DNA of 64,000 nt from Parapristionchus giblindavisi (Eukaryota; Nematoda; Chromadorea; Rhabditida; Diplogasteridae): positions 1,768,501 through 1,832,500 of the forward strand of contig CALSFV010000211.1 in the NCBI GenBank assembly GCA_943737045.1, written 5' to 3'. Position 1 is the first letter of the stretch. Each line of letters opens with the position of its first letter. Under the pieces are notes generated by a model. That model ran no database searches and had not been told where the DNA came from. It worked only from the letters and a program-made list of their open reading frames with translations. Position numbers and translations under genes: made by a program. Positions 24,640-35,594 of the stretch are shown piece by piece.

Positions 24640-24780
24640 AATTATAAGTACTTTTTTTAAGTTTTGAAAAATCTGAGCAACACACGTGGAACTCAATAAC
24701 TTGATGTGGACTAGTAGGAAGAATCAAAAGTACAGAATATTTATTATATGACATCAGTGAGAAAATGCGAGGATATGTAA
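24640..24780. repeat. R1 repeat fragment
   Basis: AACTCAATAACTTGATGTGGACTAGTAGGAAGAATCA and GTGAGAAAATGCGAGGATATGT blocks match the R1 copies at 16790 and 26230. Confidence 0.5.
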
Positions 24781-25076
24781 AGAAATCCATAGAACAAAAG
24801 GAGGGGGGGGGTGTTTTGAATGCGCAATTCAATCGTAGCGTTAATGTATACGTCGGCTTTTCCAATGTTACGCATTGAGTTCCAACTGTGAGCCACCTCT
24901 TTTCGGGGACTGTATAGTTCTCCGTACTGTATTGGTGATGTGTAGTGTAGAAAATGAGAGGTAGTAGAGAGCAACGTCTTTATCCGACAGTGTAAGCAAG
25001 AATAGAGATAAGACAAAGATAAGCAAGCGTGAATAGTAATGCGGGGAGGGGTAATCGAGGCCATGGCAGATGGCAT
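24744..25076 (-). CDS. Possible paralogue of the secreted protein at 25411-25677
   Basis: The frame at about 24842-24935 contains IGKADVYINATIE, closely matching IGEADIYINATVE in the neighbour, preceded by a Tyr-Gly...Ser-Pro stretch comparable to the neighbour's Tyr-Gly...Ala-Pro. The first third of the frame looks non-coding. I take it as one exon of a duplicated gene, borders unknown. Function unknown. Confidence 0.35.
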   Translation of the reverse strand: MPSAMASITPPRITIHACLSLSYLYSCLHCRIKTLLSTTSHFLHYTSPIQYGELYSPRKEVAHSWNSMRNIGKADVYINATIELRIQNTPPLLLFYGFLYISSHFLTDVI

Positions 25077-25149
25077 CCTGAGCGAATCAAAGGACTAAGG
25101 ATAATGAGTTGGTGGAAGGCTAAGTTGAAAGTTAATTTCGATTCATGGG

Positions 25150-25278
25150 AGGACTCTCAGCCAGTGTAATGCGGGGGCACTGCTTCTAGAGGAAGAGAGA
25201 CAAGGAGTGTTAGAGAGAGTGAGTGGGGCTAAAATAGAACGAGGTATAAGACATAAGATAAGATCGATTCATCGACAG
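25150..25278. repeat. Dispersed direct repeat, copy 2
   Basis: Near-identical partner of 15713-15841, same orientation. Confidence 0.85.
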
Positions 25279-25410
25279 GGGGTACGATGGTGATGTTGTT
25301 CCACACGCGATTTCGTAGGAGCTTCGTATCCAACAATGTTGTCATACTCGCACGAAAAATAAGTACATAGAACCCGTGCTTCAATCAAACATTTCCAGGC
25401 CGTAAACGCA

Positions 25411-25677
25411 TCAATCGTCGTGTTTCGAAAGTGCGTTCGTTGAAGGTTCTACCGTCGCATTGATATAGATGTCCGCTTCTCCAATGCAACGATTCTTGCC
25501 AGTCAGGCGATATGGTGCGATCAAGGTTCCATAGGGGCTAATTTCACATATGTGAAAGTGTGGCACAGATTCATTAGATATAGTGGGATGTCTTCTTATC
25601 ATCTCCAGTAGCGTGTCTGCATCCAGTAACGTAGCAAATGCAATGGAGAAAATGGCGAGTGGAAAAGCGATCAGCAT
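25411..25677 (-). CDS. Small secreted protein, first exon(s)
   Basis: ATG at 25677 opens a classical signal peptide (MLIAFPLAIFSIAFATLLDA, residues 1-20). A hydrophilic region follows with His, Cys and the motif IGEADIYINAT. TTCAG immediately precedes the ATG (minus strand, about 25682-25686), which suits a trans-splice acceptor. The open frame runs 88 codons, but a possible donor (ACG/GTAGAA near 25443) would end the exon after INAT. The similar exon at 24842-24935 makes real coding more likely. Family not recognised. Confidence 0.5.
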   Translation of the reverse strand: MLIAFPLAIFSIAFATLLDADTLLEMIRRHPTISNESVPHFHICEISPYGTLIAPYRLTGKNRCIGEADIYINATVEPSTNALSKHDD

Positions 25678-25755
25678 TCACCTGAAGATAAAATATTTAG
25701 CATCTTTCTCAATCAAACATTTTGTGGAAGGAAAAGGGATATGCGAAGCTGCACA

Positions 25756-25879
25756 TTTAAACGCGTACCCCGAGCTAATTTGAAACTCTCCGCTCTGGCC
25801 ACACTCTCTCGCTTTTTTAGCCTGCGAGAGAGTATGACCAGAGCGGAGCGTTTCAAATTCGCTTAGGGCGTCCCTTTAA
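25756..25879. repeat. Hairpin MITE family H1, copy h
   Basis: TTAAACGCGTACCCCGAGCTAATTTGAAACTCTCCGC is mirrored to GCGTCCCTTTAA. Long, well-paired arms; upstream of the secreted-protein start. Confidence 0.85.
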
Positions 25880-26229
25880 CCAGTCATCAGAAAACGTACT
25901 CTATGCAAATAATGTTCATCCTTTTTTTCTAATTCTTTTCAAAAAAAAATTCAATCGAATAATAGGTAACAGAAAATTAGACGACGTGCATTTTCAGCGT
26001 GGGGGATAGGTAGGGAAAATAATGAATTGATATCGATTTAGAATTATAAATAACCCGAAATGTAGAATTGATGGGCATGTTGAAGTTGATACACATGATC
26101 ATCGTACACAAATAATAAAAAAATGGAATAGCAACGCTTCTCTTCACCCTTTTGTTCTCTCAATTCGCAAGTTGTTATACTCTATAATTGGCTAATATGG
26201 CTTTCTGTTCGGATAATATCAAAAAGTTA

Positions 26230-27040
26230 AAAACTGACCAAAATAATAGATTGCATCGTGTGCTTAAATATAGTTGTTGCATAAGAACAGCTCAGTCGGT
26301 GCATGTAGGACACCTAAAAATGGTAGTTGAAGTCGAAAAAGTTGTTGCAAGACACATGATAGCCAATCATGCTCATGCTTCAAGTGAGATCTGGGCTATG
26401 ACATACTCTGGTATTGACAAACTAGTAGTTTACTTATAGTTCCCACTAGTCGTATGTAGAGTTGCAAGTCTACCTCTAGTTAAACGTAAGTTCACTAGAA
26501 GTGGTGTATAATACGGTAATGCATTTCGTCAAAAGTTCTTTCACTGGTAGTAAACTAACAGTAAACTGCTAGTCTGTGACGTAGCGTAACTAAACTACTA
26601 ATTTGGAAATACCAGAGTAAGGGAGGAGAAAAGAAATCAGGAGGAAGGAAGGAGGAAGAGAAGGATGGGAATATAACATATATATACCTAAGTTTACTAA
26701 TGATACTTCAAGCGAGGAATTCTAGGAATACTTTAAGTTTGGAAAAATCGACACGTCAAACTCAATAACTTGATGTGGACTAGTAGCAAGAATCACAAAT
26801 TACAAAATATAGGAAGGCAGCAGTGTGAAAAAGCGGGAATGTGTCGTGAAATCGATAGAAAATGAATAAGAGAAAGAGAAGACAACATCAAGAGGCGATA
26901 AGACTATGGCTATATGACATATGGCAGAAGTGAAGAAATCAAGCGGTCAGAAGGAGAGGAGAAGAGAGAGAAAGAGAGCTGAGAAGAGACGTAGGCAGTG
27001 GAGAAGACCGAGGTCAAAGTTGCCAGAGTAGAGAGTAGAG
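26230..27040. repeat. R1 repeat copy with H3 element inside
   Basis: R1 blocks in order: AACTGACCAAAATAAT, the GTTGCATAAGAACAGCTCAGTCGGTG core (26276-26315), and AAGAGAAAGAGAAGACAACATCAAG to GGTCAGAAGGAGAGGAGAAGAGAG. An H3-type palindromic segment (about 26420-26620, ending GGAAATACCAGAG) interrupts it. Confidence 0.65.
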
Positions 27041-27618
27041 ATACGATATAAAAACCAGAAAATTTACTTAAATTTCTAATTTATTACTTTCCATTTCCTT
27101 AATTATAAGAAATGTCTGTGAAAAATCCTCTTGAAAAGTAAGAAATTCAATTTCTGATGTTCTGTTCTAAGCAGTCAATTTCTTAGAACAGAACATCTCG
27201 TAAGTTAATTTTATCTGTGAGTATGACACATGACAGGAGTGCTGAAATCAAGCGGGTCAGCAGGAGAGGAGAAGAGAGATAGAGAGAGAGCTTAGAAGAG
27301 ACAGAGGCAGTGGAGAAGACAGAGGTTAAAGTTGCCAGAGTAGGAATGAAAGGTACTAAGTCGAATAAGAATCGATGAATAATAAAAGACAGGATGATGA
27401 CTACTTGAGTACTCTGTCTATTCATTGGCGCTTGTCTCTCATAAGCAAATGGTTTTTAACCAGTCGGTTATTATTCATCGGTTCTCATTCGACCTAGTGC
27501 CGGGTCAAATACGAGAACTACTTTCATTTCTAATCGTGTAATCAACTCTAGGTATCAGCTGAATAATTATATTATAGTATACCCTTCCGTAAGAAATATC
27601 AGAAAATAGATTGACTCA
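27041..27618. other. Intergenic with partial R1 duplication
   Basis: 27235-27340 repeats the R1 3' blocks (TGAAATCAAGCGGGTCAGCAGGAGAGGAG). No gene is seen. Confidence 0.4.
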
Positions 27619-27738
27619 TTAAAGGGGCTGACATCTTTGCCAAGGATCTCTTCAACGGTCTACGCTCCCTCGTAGTTAGAGAATAGAGAAATAGTGTGCA
27701 CAATGAAGAGGCCATTGTGAGAGGTCACTATCCCTTTA
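27619..27738. repeat. Hairpin MITE family H2, copy e
   Basis: TTAAAGGGGCTGACATCTTTGCC...GGTCACTATCCCTTTAA. Confidence 0.8.
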
Positions 27739-27775
27739 AATTAACACCCCGAGAATATATTTAAAATTTGAGCAA

Positions 27776-27955
27776 CTCACTATGAGCATTGAAAATACAA
27801 CTTTCAAGGCATGTAGAGAGTGCTCATCGAATTTGCACACGTTCTCTCTCATTTTCTCATTATCCCTTACGCCAATTACCATATAATATAAACAATAGCC
27901 AGCATGCTTATCGTGGCGGGAGTCAGTCATGCCAACTCATGGGTCCCCTTCTTTA
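27776..27955. repeat. TTAA MITE (GACTGACTC family), truncated
   Basis: The right half is intact (GCGGGAGTCAGTCATGCCAACTCATGGGTCCCCTTCTTTAA); the left end is missing. Confidence 0.65.
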
Positions 27956-29198
27956 ACACGGGTCTCGTAGGAAAATGTAGGAACATGAGACCTTTTCCCG
28001 ACAGTTTTTAAATTTTTCTCACTGATGTGATTTATATGATTGACCATAACGAGGCAAAGGAGAAGGCCTAGGTGCTTGATTTCGCCAAATTTGCATTTTT
28101 ATCATTTTTATTTAAAAATGATTGTATTCATCGACTTTGCCAACTATGTCGTGCCCTTTTTTCCACTACCTGTCACATAATTAATAACCAATTATAATTT
28201 AATTTTTGCACCGCATAAGCAAATTATTATTATTGTGGGTGGTCGATACTACTTTAATACATTTCGCTATCGCTTTTTCTATAAAAAATTTAATTGTAAT
28301 AGATCATTGCGCTGTGATTTATAGCTAGATATTAGGGCATCCGGAAACAGTTCACATTTTTTTCACAATTTAATTTTTTTCAAATAACTAAAGTAGCAAC
28401 ATTCAAATACCGAGAAATAGTGCGATCCCACGTACTTGACAAAGATATTGTTAATATGCAACATCCTTTTTATCAACAAGAAATATGTGCAAAACAATAG
28501 GAAATTTCTAAAATAAATCTAATGTGATTCAGTCCGATGCACCAATTGTCAGTTCAGTGGTGGACTTCTTTATCTTCGATTGACTAGCTACAATAGAACG
28601 ACATGTGTTACATAGCGAAGGGAGTAGATGCGTGGACTAGAGTAGAAAAACAGTACATGAATGTAGACGCATTGGTTGGATAGAAAGGTGCAGTTGTCTC
28701 TAAGGATAAAATGTTATCGATCGTGATCGACATTCCCGGCCTACGAGATGACAAATACAATGCAAAGGAGATTGGGAACTATTTTGACTTATCTTTAGGG
28801 CTACTTCAGATTAGAACAATTATTACAAAAACGATAATTGCGATGCACATATACTCGTAACATGTTGATATACCATTTGAGGATGTTTTGCAGAAGTTTC
28901 GAAGGGTCTCTTGTGTAGGAACAATGTGGTGCGGGAAAAGCAAGGGCAGCTTTATTCACACTATCAATTTGGCCGTAAGCGAGAAGAATTAGATACTTTG
29001 TTCTTTATACTTGTGGATCTTTGGAGAATCCACATGTTGAGCATAGTGACTCCCTTCCAATTTTGTTTATTCTTCAAGATTGAATCCTATAAATATTCAT
29101 TTTTATGTTGCCATCATCTACTTTCGAGTCGTTTCTCTTTATTTTATTATAATTAGTGTTCACATAGTCGTTATCACTTTAAATTCTTTCAATCACAC
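27956..29198. other. AT-rich intergenic DNA, nothing recognised
   Basis: No exon chain could be assembled on either strand; 28660-28730 has R1-like ATTGGTTGGATAGAAAG and GATCGTGATC fragments. Confidence 0.4.
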
Positions 29199-29327
29199 AC
29201 GGAAAAATAAGTGTTATCCACGGAGCATAAGAAAGTGTTATATCTAACACTTTTGAGTTCGAAAAGTGTTAAATATAACACTTCTCAGATCTTATGCTCC
29301 GTGGATAACACTTATTTTTCTGTGTGC
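29199..29327. repeat. Hairpin element H4, copy 2
   Basis: CACACGGAAAAATAAGTGTTATCCACGGAGCATAAGA is mirrored exactly at the right end. The centre has paired AACACTTTTGAG and AAAAGTGTT. Confidence 0.85.
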
Positions 29328-29358
29328 ATAATCACCCTAATCATATTCATTGCTTATT

Positions 29359-29471
29359 CATCCCGAGCTCATTTGAAACTCTCCGCTTTGGCAATGCTCT
29401 CTCGCTCCCTTTATCTACGCGAGAGCGTTGCCAGAGCGGAGAGTAAAATTAGCTCGGGATGCGCCTTTGCC
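29359..29471. repeat. Hairpin MITE family H1, copy i
   Basis: ATCCCGAGCTCATTTGAAACTCTCCGC is mirrored to GCGGAGAGTAAAATTAGCTCGGGAT, with a CCTTTATCTACG loop. Confidence 0.85.
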
Positions 29472-29739
29472 ATACTATCGCCATTCGTTAACTCTCATAC
29501 TCAAACAAAAACTTTTATGAAGACGAAATAATTATTTCTCCTACATACAACGTTCCCCAGTTTCTCTGCTTCTCTTCACCCATTCGCTCTCGCACATCTC
29601 AGGTTATTTTGCTGATTCAAAAGATAAAAACTGACCAAAAGAATGTACTGACGATTGTATCATAAATCGATATAGTTTGAATAAGAACAGCTCAGTCGGT
29701 GTATGTAGGACACCTAAATCACGCTTTCTGAGAAAATCC

Positions 29740-30310
29740 ACATAGGTGCGGTATCGATGAAAAATGAATTTTTCTGTTTTATGTATGATAATTACAGGCT
29801 CCATGAGTGAAGTACACTGGTACTTGGAAATTGCTTCCAATTGAAAATTCGCTTCAGGGGGTGACCACACAACGATTTGGCGCCTTTTCCTAAAAAGTTT
29901 ATTTGGAATCCAATCGATGCGGGAGTGGGCTCAATCGAATCCTTAGCTAATTCTAAGAAACTATTGTCTAGGTGAGTTTTTTGATCAACGGACAACGAAG
30001 GCTGGAATCGGGAATTTTCGAAAAAAAAATTCACATTTTATTAATTTTCACTATTTCACTATAACAAGCCTACAACTTTTTATTTGCTCAATCGCTTCTA
30101 AATATCATAACACATCTTCAGTTTGAAAATCATAATTTTTTAAAAATATGAATAATGCGAACAACTCGTTTTTATAACGAAAATCGTAATTATGGTGTGC
30201 ACCTACAGTAATCCCTAATCGCTCAATTTGGAAAGTTGATTGTTTTAAACATATTTCACCGCTGTTCTTGACATGACTGAGGTATACGACTACTTCGGAG
30301 CGCACCTGCA
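29740..30310 (-). repeat. 565-bp element, copy 1 (inverted partner at 50190-50755)
   Basis: Nearly identical, in opposite orientation, to 50190-50755. Both carry two uninterrupted short frames. One includes GITVGAHHNYDFRYKN; the other includes HLDNSFLELAKDSIEP and is the same apart from its first residues. The first is only slightly diverged. No known domain is recognised. This copy abuts the broken end of the ATR UME exons; the other abuts the broken start of the FAT exons. Confidence 0.75.
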
Positions 30311-30631
30311 CGGTAAAAGATTAAAGATCAAGGTCAATGATCAGATGGTATACGGTACATTGGGCAAAGATCAAAGATCACTCAATATAATGTCAATTGG
30401 ACATATGAGTCAATAACTTTTTACCTGCAAAATTTCCCCCTCGACCTCTCGGTAGTGCTGCCCGTGTATGTGAGATCTTTGATCTTTGATCTTTGATCCC
30501 TATATTCCTATTGGCCGTTGAAGTATATGATGATGATTATACCCTTATACGGCCAAGTTGGGGATCAAAGATCAAACTCTACACATCAGAGTGGACGGAT
30601 ATCGAGAGATCAAAGATCAACGTGATCCCAC

Positions 30632-31210
30632 CTTGCCGATCAAGCGCTTGGAGCTTTTGCCAATGGCATATCGCTCGAGGAGATCCAGACAAGAGAAGAC
30701 GACGTGTGCCGCAAGGCGAATCCAATCAGCTGACTGAATTAAATAATTAAATATATAAATAAATAACAAATTAATCGGCCCACACTATCTACAGCTCATT
30801 TTCAGGTACCGAAAATGTACATAATCGAATTTAGCTTATATGATTATTACAAAGAAATGTTTAAAAAAGGTTAGTACAAAGATACAACGTACCTGAGGCG
30901 ATATTGCGCGCTTGAGGACCTCGACCATCTCACGAATACTGTAAGAGCCAAAAATCGATTAATCAATCAATCAATCGATCGATAACGACTACCGTATACC
31001 TGAGCGATCATATCCCGAGTGTCCTCCTGGAGCATTATGATGATGACGTGTGGGAGGACGTGACGCGCGAACGAGGTGTCCTGCAAGGAAGAAGATATTA
31101 TTGATTGATTGACGGGTTACGGTAATCGAGATTCAAGCAATCGATAGTACCCGAATGTGGACGAGCCATTTAAGTGCGCTGAAGATATCGTACAATTCGC
31201 GACCTTTAAT
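30632..31210 (-). CDS. ATR: ATR-type kinase: UME-domain exons (displaced)
   Basis: Four exons: 31210-31151, 31080-31000, 30938-30893 and 30733-30632. Exon 2 (DTSFARHVLPHVIIIMLQ) and exon 4 (RLAAHVVFSCLDLLERYA) match the UME region of ATR, where a LLPHVVVY-type and a TVFSMLDHL-type stretch lie the same distance apart. In a normal ATR gene these precede the FAT domain. Here they lie downstream of the FATC exon on the same strand. Junctions 1-2 and 3-4 are in phase. Junction 2-3 is off by one base with the only obvious sites, so this copy may be broken. The region is cut at about 30310 by the 565-bp element. Confidence 0.75.
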
Positions 31211-31569
31211 CTGGAAAGTGGAATTTTATTTATTTATTTATTTGTTTATCCATCAGTTAAACATAAATAATGAAAAAATTAAAGATGTTTTATCAAAAGA
31301 AAAAAAAAATAAATAGCATCATCAATAGCAATGATATCATTATTATATATCATCAATGTATGAAGCACTTCACTAAAGAAAAAAAATAAAGATTTCGCGA
31401 CACTTCATATTCAGTGGCAACTGTTCACGATGGGTTGGTGATTCCTCGTTTCGTGATGCCTATTCGGTTTCTTTACGATGGTATCTTGCTGTTACTTTGT
31501 TGGTTGAGAGACTGCCATGCAAAAATTTGTCTTCAATATCATTTAATCTTATGCTAACTAAACAACGTA

Positions 31570-32949
31570 CAGTGTAGCCTAAAAGTCATCGGACACTTGT
31601 TCGTTTTTTTATAACTTTTGATCCAGGAAAGCAATCAAGCTGATCTTTTGAGTCAATGTACAGAATTTATCAAGGGATACAACCATGATGTGTTGGTGTA
31701 ATTAAATTAGTTCACTGTTGCATAGTAATGATTCTGTCGAAATACACTTTTTTGAAAAATTACATTTCTTTGGTGAAAGGCCCTGTTCTTCTGAAACACT
31801 GTGAGAGTGTAGACATATACTAGGGCTGCACAGTCAAACAATCCGGAATGGCTCTGACTCCCATTTCGAGCTGTAGCTTTGTTGCAACTTTGACCAGCAA
31901 AATTTATAACTCGGCTTCTAGATGTGCTAACGACTCGTTCTAAGTGCTGAAATGATGCTAGTGGCGAGTAATGTTTATCCCCAAGGATGTCTGAATTTGA
32001 CACCCCACCGTTCAGAGGGCAGGTCATCTAAAATTATGGTTCCTGCGCAAGCAGCTTTGCAATGTATCACATATTTATTTCCCTTATTTTGGTTTAGTTC
32101 CGATTACTTTCAGACCCCTAGCAAAAGTTATGCTGAGGTATACTCGGTGCCCGCTCTTACGCTTTCATTCTTACTGCGCTAGTTCCTGGGCTTCTCTTGA
32201 TGAAATCTCTTATTTTCAAAGCACATATGCATGTTAGAGATGTTCACAAAATTTTTTACACTATTGCTGAACCTTGATCTTTGATCTTTGTATGTTGATC
32301 TTTGATAGCTGAAACCGAGTAGACCTCAGCATAACTTTTGCTACGGGTCTGAGAGGATTCGGAACTAAACCAAAATAAGAGAAATAAATATATGATATAT
32401 TGCAAAGCTACTTGCGCAGGAACCATAATTTTAGAAGACCCGCACTCTGAACGGTGGGGTGTCAAATTGAGTACTCCCCAAAAAAAATTATTTTTTTGCC
32501 CTGAGGGCAAATGGTGAGCTATGACTACCATATTAGGGGGATAAACATTACTCGCCACTAGCATCATTTCAGCACTTAGAAAGGGTCGTTAGCACATCTA
32601 GAACCTGAGTTATAAATTTTGGGGGTCAAAGTTGCAACAAAGCTACAGCTCGAAATGGGAGTCAGAGCCATTCCGGATTGTTTGACTGTGCAGCCCTAGT
32701 ATATGTCTACACTCTCACAGTGTTTCAGAAGAACAGGGCCTTTCACCAAAGAAATGTAATTTTTCAAAAAAGTGTATTTCGATAGAATCATTACTATGCA
32801 ACAGTGAACTAATTTAATTACACCAACACATCATGGTTGTATCCCTTGATAAATTCTGTACATTGACTCAAAAGATCAGCTTGATTGCTTTCCTGGATCA
32901 AAAGTTATAAAAAAACGAACAAGTGTCCGATGACTTTTAGGCTACACTG
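31570..32949. mobile_element. Fold-back F6, mariner-like ends
   Basis: Starts CAGTGTAGCCTAAAAGTCATC and ends with its inverse, flanked by TA. The arms are interrupted by about 80 bp extra in the right arm (32470-32550). Related to F5 (17487-19129) by shared MLVASNV/MVPAQAAL-type frames and similar termini. It sits at the centre of the palindrome. Confidence 0.85.
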
Positions 32950-33308
32950 TACGTTGTTTAGTTAGCATAAGATTAAATGATATTGAAGACAAATTTTTGC
33001 ATGGCAGTCTCTCAACCAACAAAGTAACAGCAAGATACCATCGTAAAGAAACCGAATAGGCATCACGAAACGAGGAATCACCAACCCATCGTGAACAGTT
33101 GCCACTGAATATGAAGTGTCGCGAAATCTTTATTTTTTTTCTTTAGTGAAGTGCTTCATACATTGATGATATATAATAATGATATCATTGCTATTGATGA
33201 TGCTATTTATTTTTTTTTTCTTTTGATAAAACATCTTTAATTTTTTCATTATTTATGTTTAACTGATGGATAAACAAATAAATAAATAAATAAAATTCCA
33301 CTTTCCAG

Positions 33309-33474
33309 ATTAAAGGTCGCGAATTGTACGATATCTTCAGCGCACTTAAATGGCTCGTCCACATTCGGGTACTATCGATTGCTTGAATCTCGATTACCGT
33401 AACCCGTCAATCAATCAATAATATCTTCTTCCTTGCAGGACACCTCGTTCGCGCGTCACGTCCTCACACACGTC
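33309..33474 (+). pseudogene. ATR: Inverted copy of two ATR UME exons
   Basis: 33309-33368 is the exact inverse of exon 31210-31151. 33439-33474 is the first 36 nt of exon 31080-31000 with a Pro to Thr change, then it stops at the palindrome edge. It cannot be part of a working gene in this orientation. Confidence 0.85.
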
Positions 33475-33629
33475 TATGCAACAGTGAACTAATTTAATTA
33501 CACCAATACATCATGGTTGTATCCCTTGATAAATTCTGTACATTGACTCAAAAAATCAGCTTGATTGCTTTCCTGGATCAAAAGTTATAAAAAAACGAAA
33601 AAGTGTCCGATGACTTTTAGGCCACACTG
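33475..33629. mobile_element. Right-end fragment of an F6-type element
   Basis: Repeats the last 155 bp of F6 (ATGCAACAGTGAACTAATTT... to GGCCACACTG) directly after the palindrome edge. Confidence 0.85.
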
Positions 33630-34365
33630 TATAGTAAAATTGTTTTTTGAAACGTTTAGATGTTTTTTGTTGAAACAACGGTTACAATAAATCGTTCCGA
33701 TATGTACAGATCATGTACGGCAAAAGCCGATAAAACTAGATTCCCTTTAAATAACAATGAATGCCGGTGGATTCAAACTGGCCAGTCGGAAGCAGACATA
33801 TACCAATCGATTCTCCACGGAAAGCTATACAAGTTTTTGTGGTGATCTTTTTTGAAGAGTCAGTCTTTAAACCAACGACCGGAAGCAAACTAACGACAGG
33901 ATACCATCGTTAAAGGGAGAGAAACCTTTGTCAAATATATTAATGCGCACCAATTCAACTAGTTGTCAGGAACTAGGCAATTTTCCAAAATCATTCCACA
34001 AATAGTACTTCTCCGACAGACCAAATGAGTGTGCGTAAGATAGAAGAGACGAGAGGGATAGAGAAAGAGAGAGTCAGGCAGAGGTACAAATCAATCAATT
34101 AAAATAAACATGTACTCATAGAATTGGTTATTAGTGAATCAAAAGTAGTAACTAGTAGTAGAAAAGTAGTAACCTTCTCCCTCTACTCCACTCGTCGCCC
34201 CTTTCCCTAGACTGCGCACCCGCCTCTCCCCATAACAAACGCGCGATCGTCTCCGCCATCGAGTCACGTGGTGTAGTGGATAACGCATCGGTCTTCGGAT
34301 CGATGTGTCGATGGTTCGACCTCCGTCATCAGCAATATTCTTTTGCCGAATTGTTCTGAGCTTTT
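33630..34365. other. Intergenic with a tRNA-like sequence
   Basis: A half H2 end (TTAAAGGGAGAGAAACCTTTGTCAA) is at 33911. A tRNA-Arg(TCG)-like sequence is at about 34262-34330: GTGGTGTAGTGGATAA A box, CTTCGGA anticodon loop and GGTTCGACC B box. Its acceptor arms do not pair, so it is a pseudo-tRNA or SINE head. No exon is seen. Confidence 0.5.
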
Positions 34366-34510
34366 AGGCTTAGGCTTACGTTATTCTTGGCACGGTGCAA
34401 ATAAATAAGCATAGGCTTAGCCTTAGGCTTGACACGGTGCCAAGAATAAGCATAGGCTTAGACTTAGGCTTAGTCTTGGCACGATGCCAAGAATAAGCCT
34501 AAGAGTTGAT
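34366..34510. repeat. TTAGGC-like and GGCACGGTGCC tandem segment
   Basis: Degenerate TTAGGCTTA blocks alternate with the palindrome TTGGCACGGTGCCAA and AATAAGCATAGGC. It shares the TTAGGCTTAG theme with the array at 44195-45440. Confidence 0.75.
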
Positions 34511-35029
34511 ATGGTGCCAGGGATAATTGGCTCGGTGCCAAATTTGTCCCAAGGACTCCCGCGACTCTTGCTGCCTTGCTGCTTTTGCTGCCTACTTCTA
34601 TAGCCAGGTTCTGATATTATTTTTTTGCGATTTATTGTTAAAGCTGTGCCACGGTATTTGACGCTTTTCAACCTTAGATATATTATTCTGCCCCTACACA
34701 TAATATCTACCAATTCTAGGATATTATTTATGTTTTATTTCAATTTTAATAATTTTCGTTGTAATTTAGATCTTCTCGTGTTCTCCGGGACCATTACGTC
34801 AACGTCTACAAATCTATATGAATTACCGTCTTATTTTATTTTAATTGTATTTGTTTTTACCTCGTTTCCTTGACGAAATGCATTACAGTAAACATACGTC
34901 TAACTTCAAGCAGACTTATAAGTCTACTTCAAGTGAAAATGATAAGTAAACTTTAAGTTTTGAAATACTAGAGAATGTGTGTCAAAAGTCACGAAAATAA
35001 ATGAAAAGCAGACTTGCTGTGGTATATAC

Positions 35030-35594
35030 AAAATGTAATAGATTTATCACACCGAAGTTAGCAGTTCAATCGATATAATCAACCAGAAATCAATCAATAT
35101 TATTGACCAAAATATGAAACCGTTACACAATTTGGCAGAATGAGCAACACTGTACAATATTCGAGATGTGAGAGCTAACGTTTAAAATATTCGGGACAAT
35201 CAATGAATAACACAGTTAACCTATGCTGGTATTTCAAAACTTAAAGTGTACTTATCATTTTCACTTGAAGTAGAGTCTACGTCAAGTAGTGTATATATAG
35301 TAATGCATTCAAACGTCCTTTCACTTGAAGTGGACTTAAAGTAAACTTCGAGTTAGTGACTTTTTAGTAGACTTTAAGTTTTGAAATACCAAAGCAGGGA
35401 ATGGATCTTTACAAAGAATGAGATTGGAATGAATTTCATAAAGGGCTAGTGAAACAGTCAAGTACACGTATTAGAACAGGAAGCTATTAAAACAATGAAG
35501 AGATCAAAGATCAATATATTCACAGGTGAGGAAAGATCAATCAAAGAATATAAACGCCTAAAGATCAAAGATTAAAAACCAAAGATCAACAAAT
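35030..35594. repeat. ATR 3' flank, duplicated at 43.6 and 45.7 kb
   Basis: 35035-35200 (AATGTAATAGATTTATCACACCG...) recurs at 45708-45850. 35390-35594 (ACAAAGAATGAGATTGGAATG...) recurs at 43640-43834 and 46140-46325. An H3 palindrome lies at 35228-35393. These direct repeats delimit the duplicated 3' end of the kinase gene. Confidence 0.8.

Larger units (their letters stand above)
31045..33474. repeat. 2.4-kb palindrome that includes ATR exons
   Basis: Everything from 31045 to about 32200 is repeated inverted from about 32320 to 33474, centred near 32260. The arms contain the fold-back element F6 plus 520 bp of host DNA on each side. That host DNA covers one whole UME exon and half of the next. 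Identity of the outer arms is very high: one change is noticed in the exon (CCCACA to CACACA). The right arm ends abruptly at 33474 against another piece of the F6 end. Confidence 0.9.

Noticed and set aside
34262..34330. tRNA-Arg(TCG)
   Set aside because: Anticodon loop and B box look right but acceptor arms do not pair and the T loop is one base too long.
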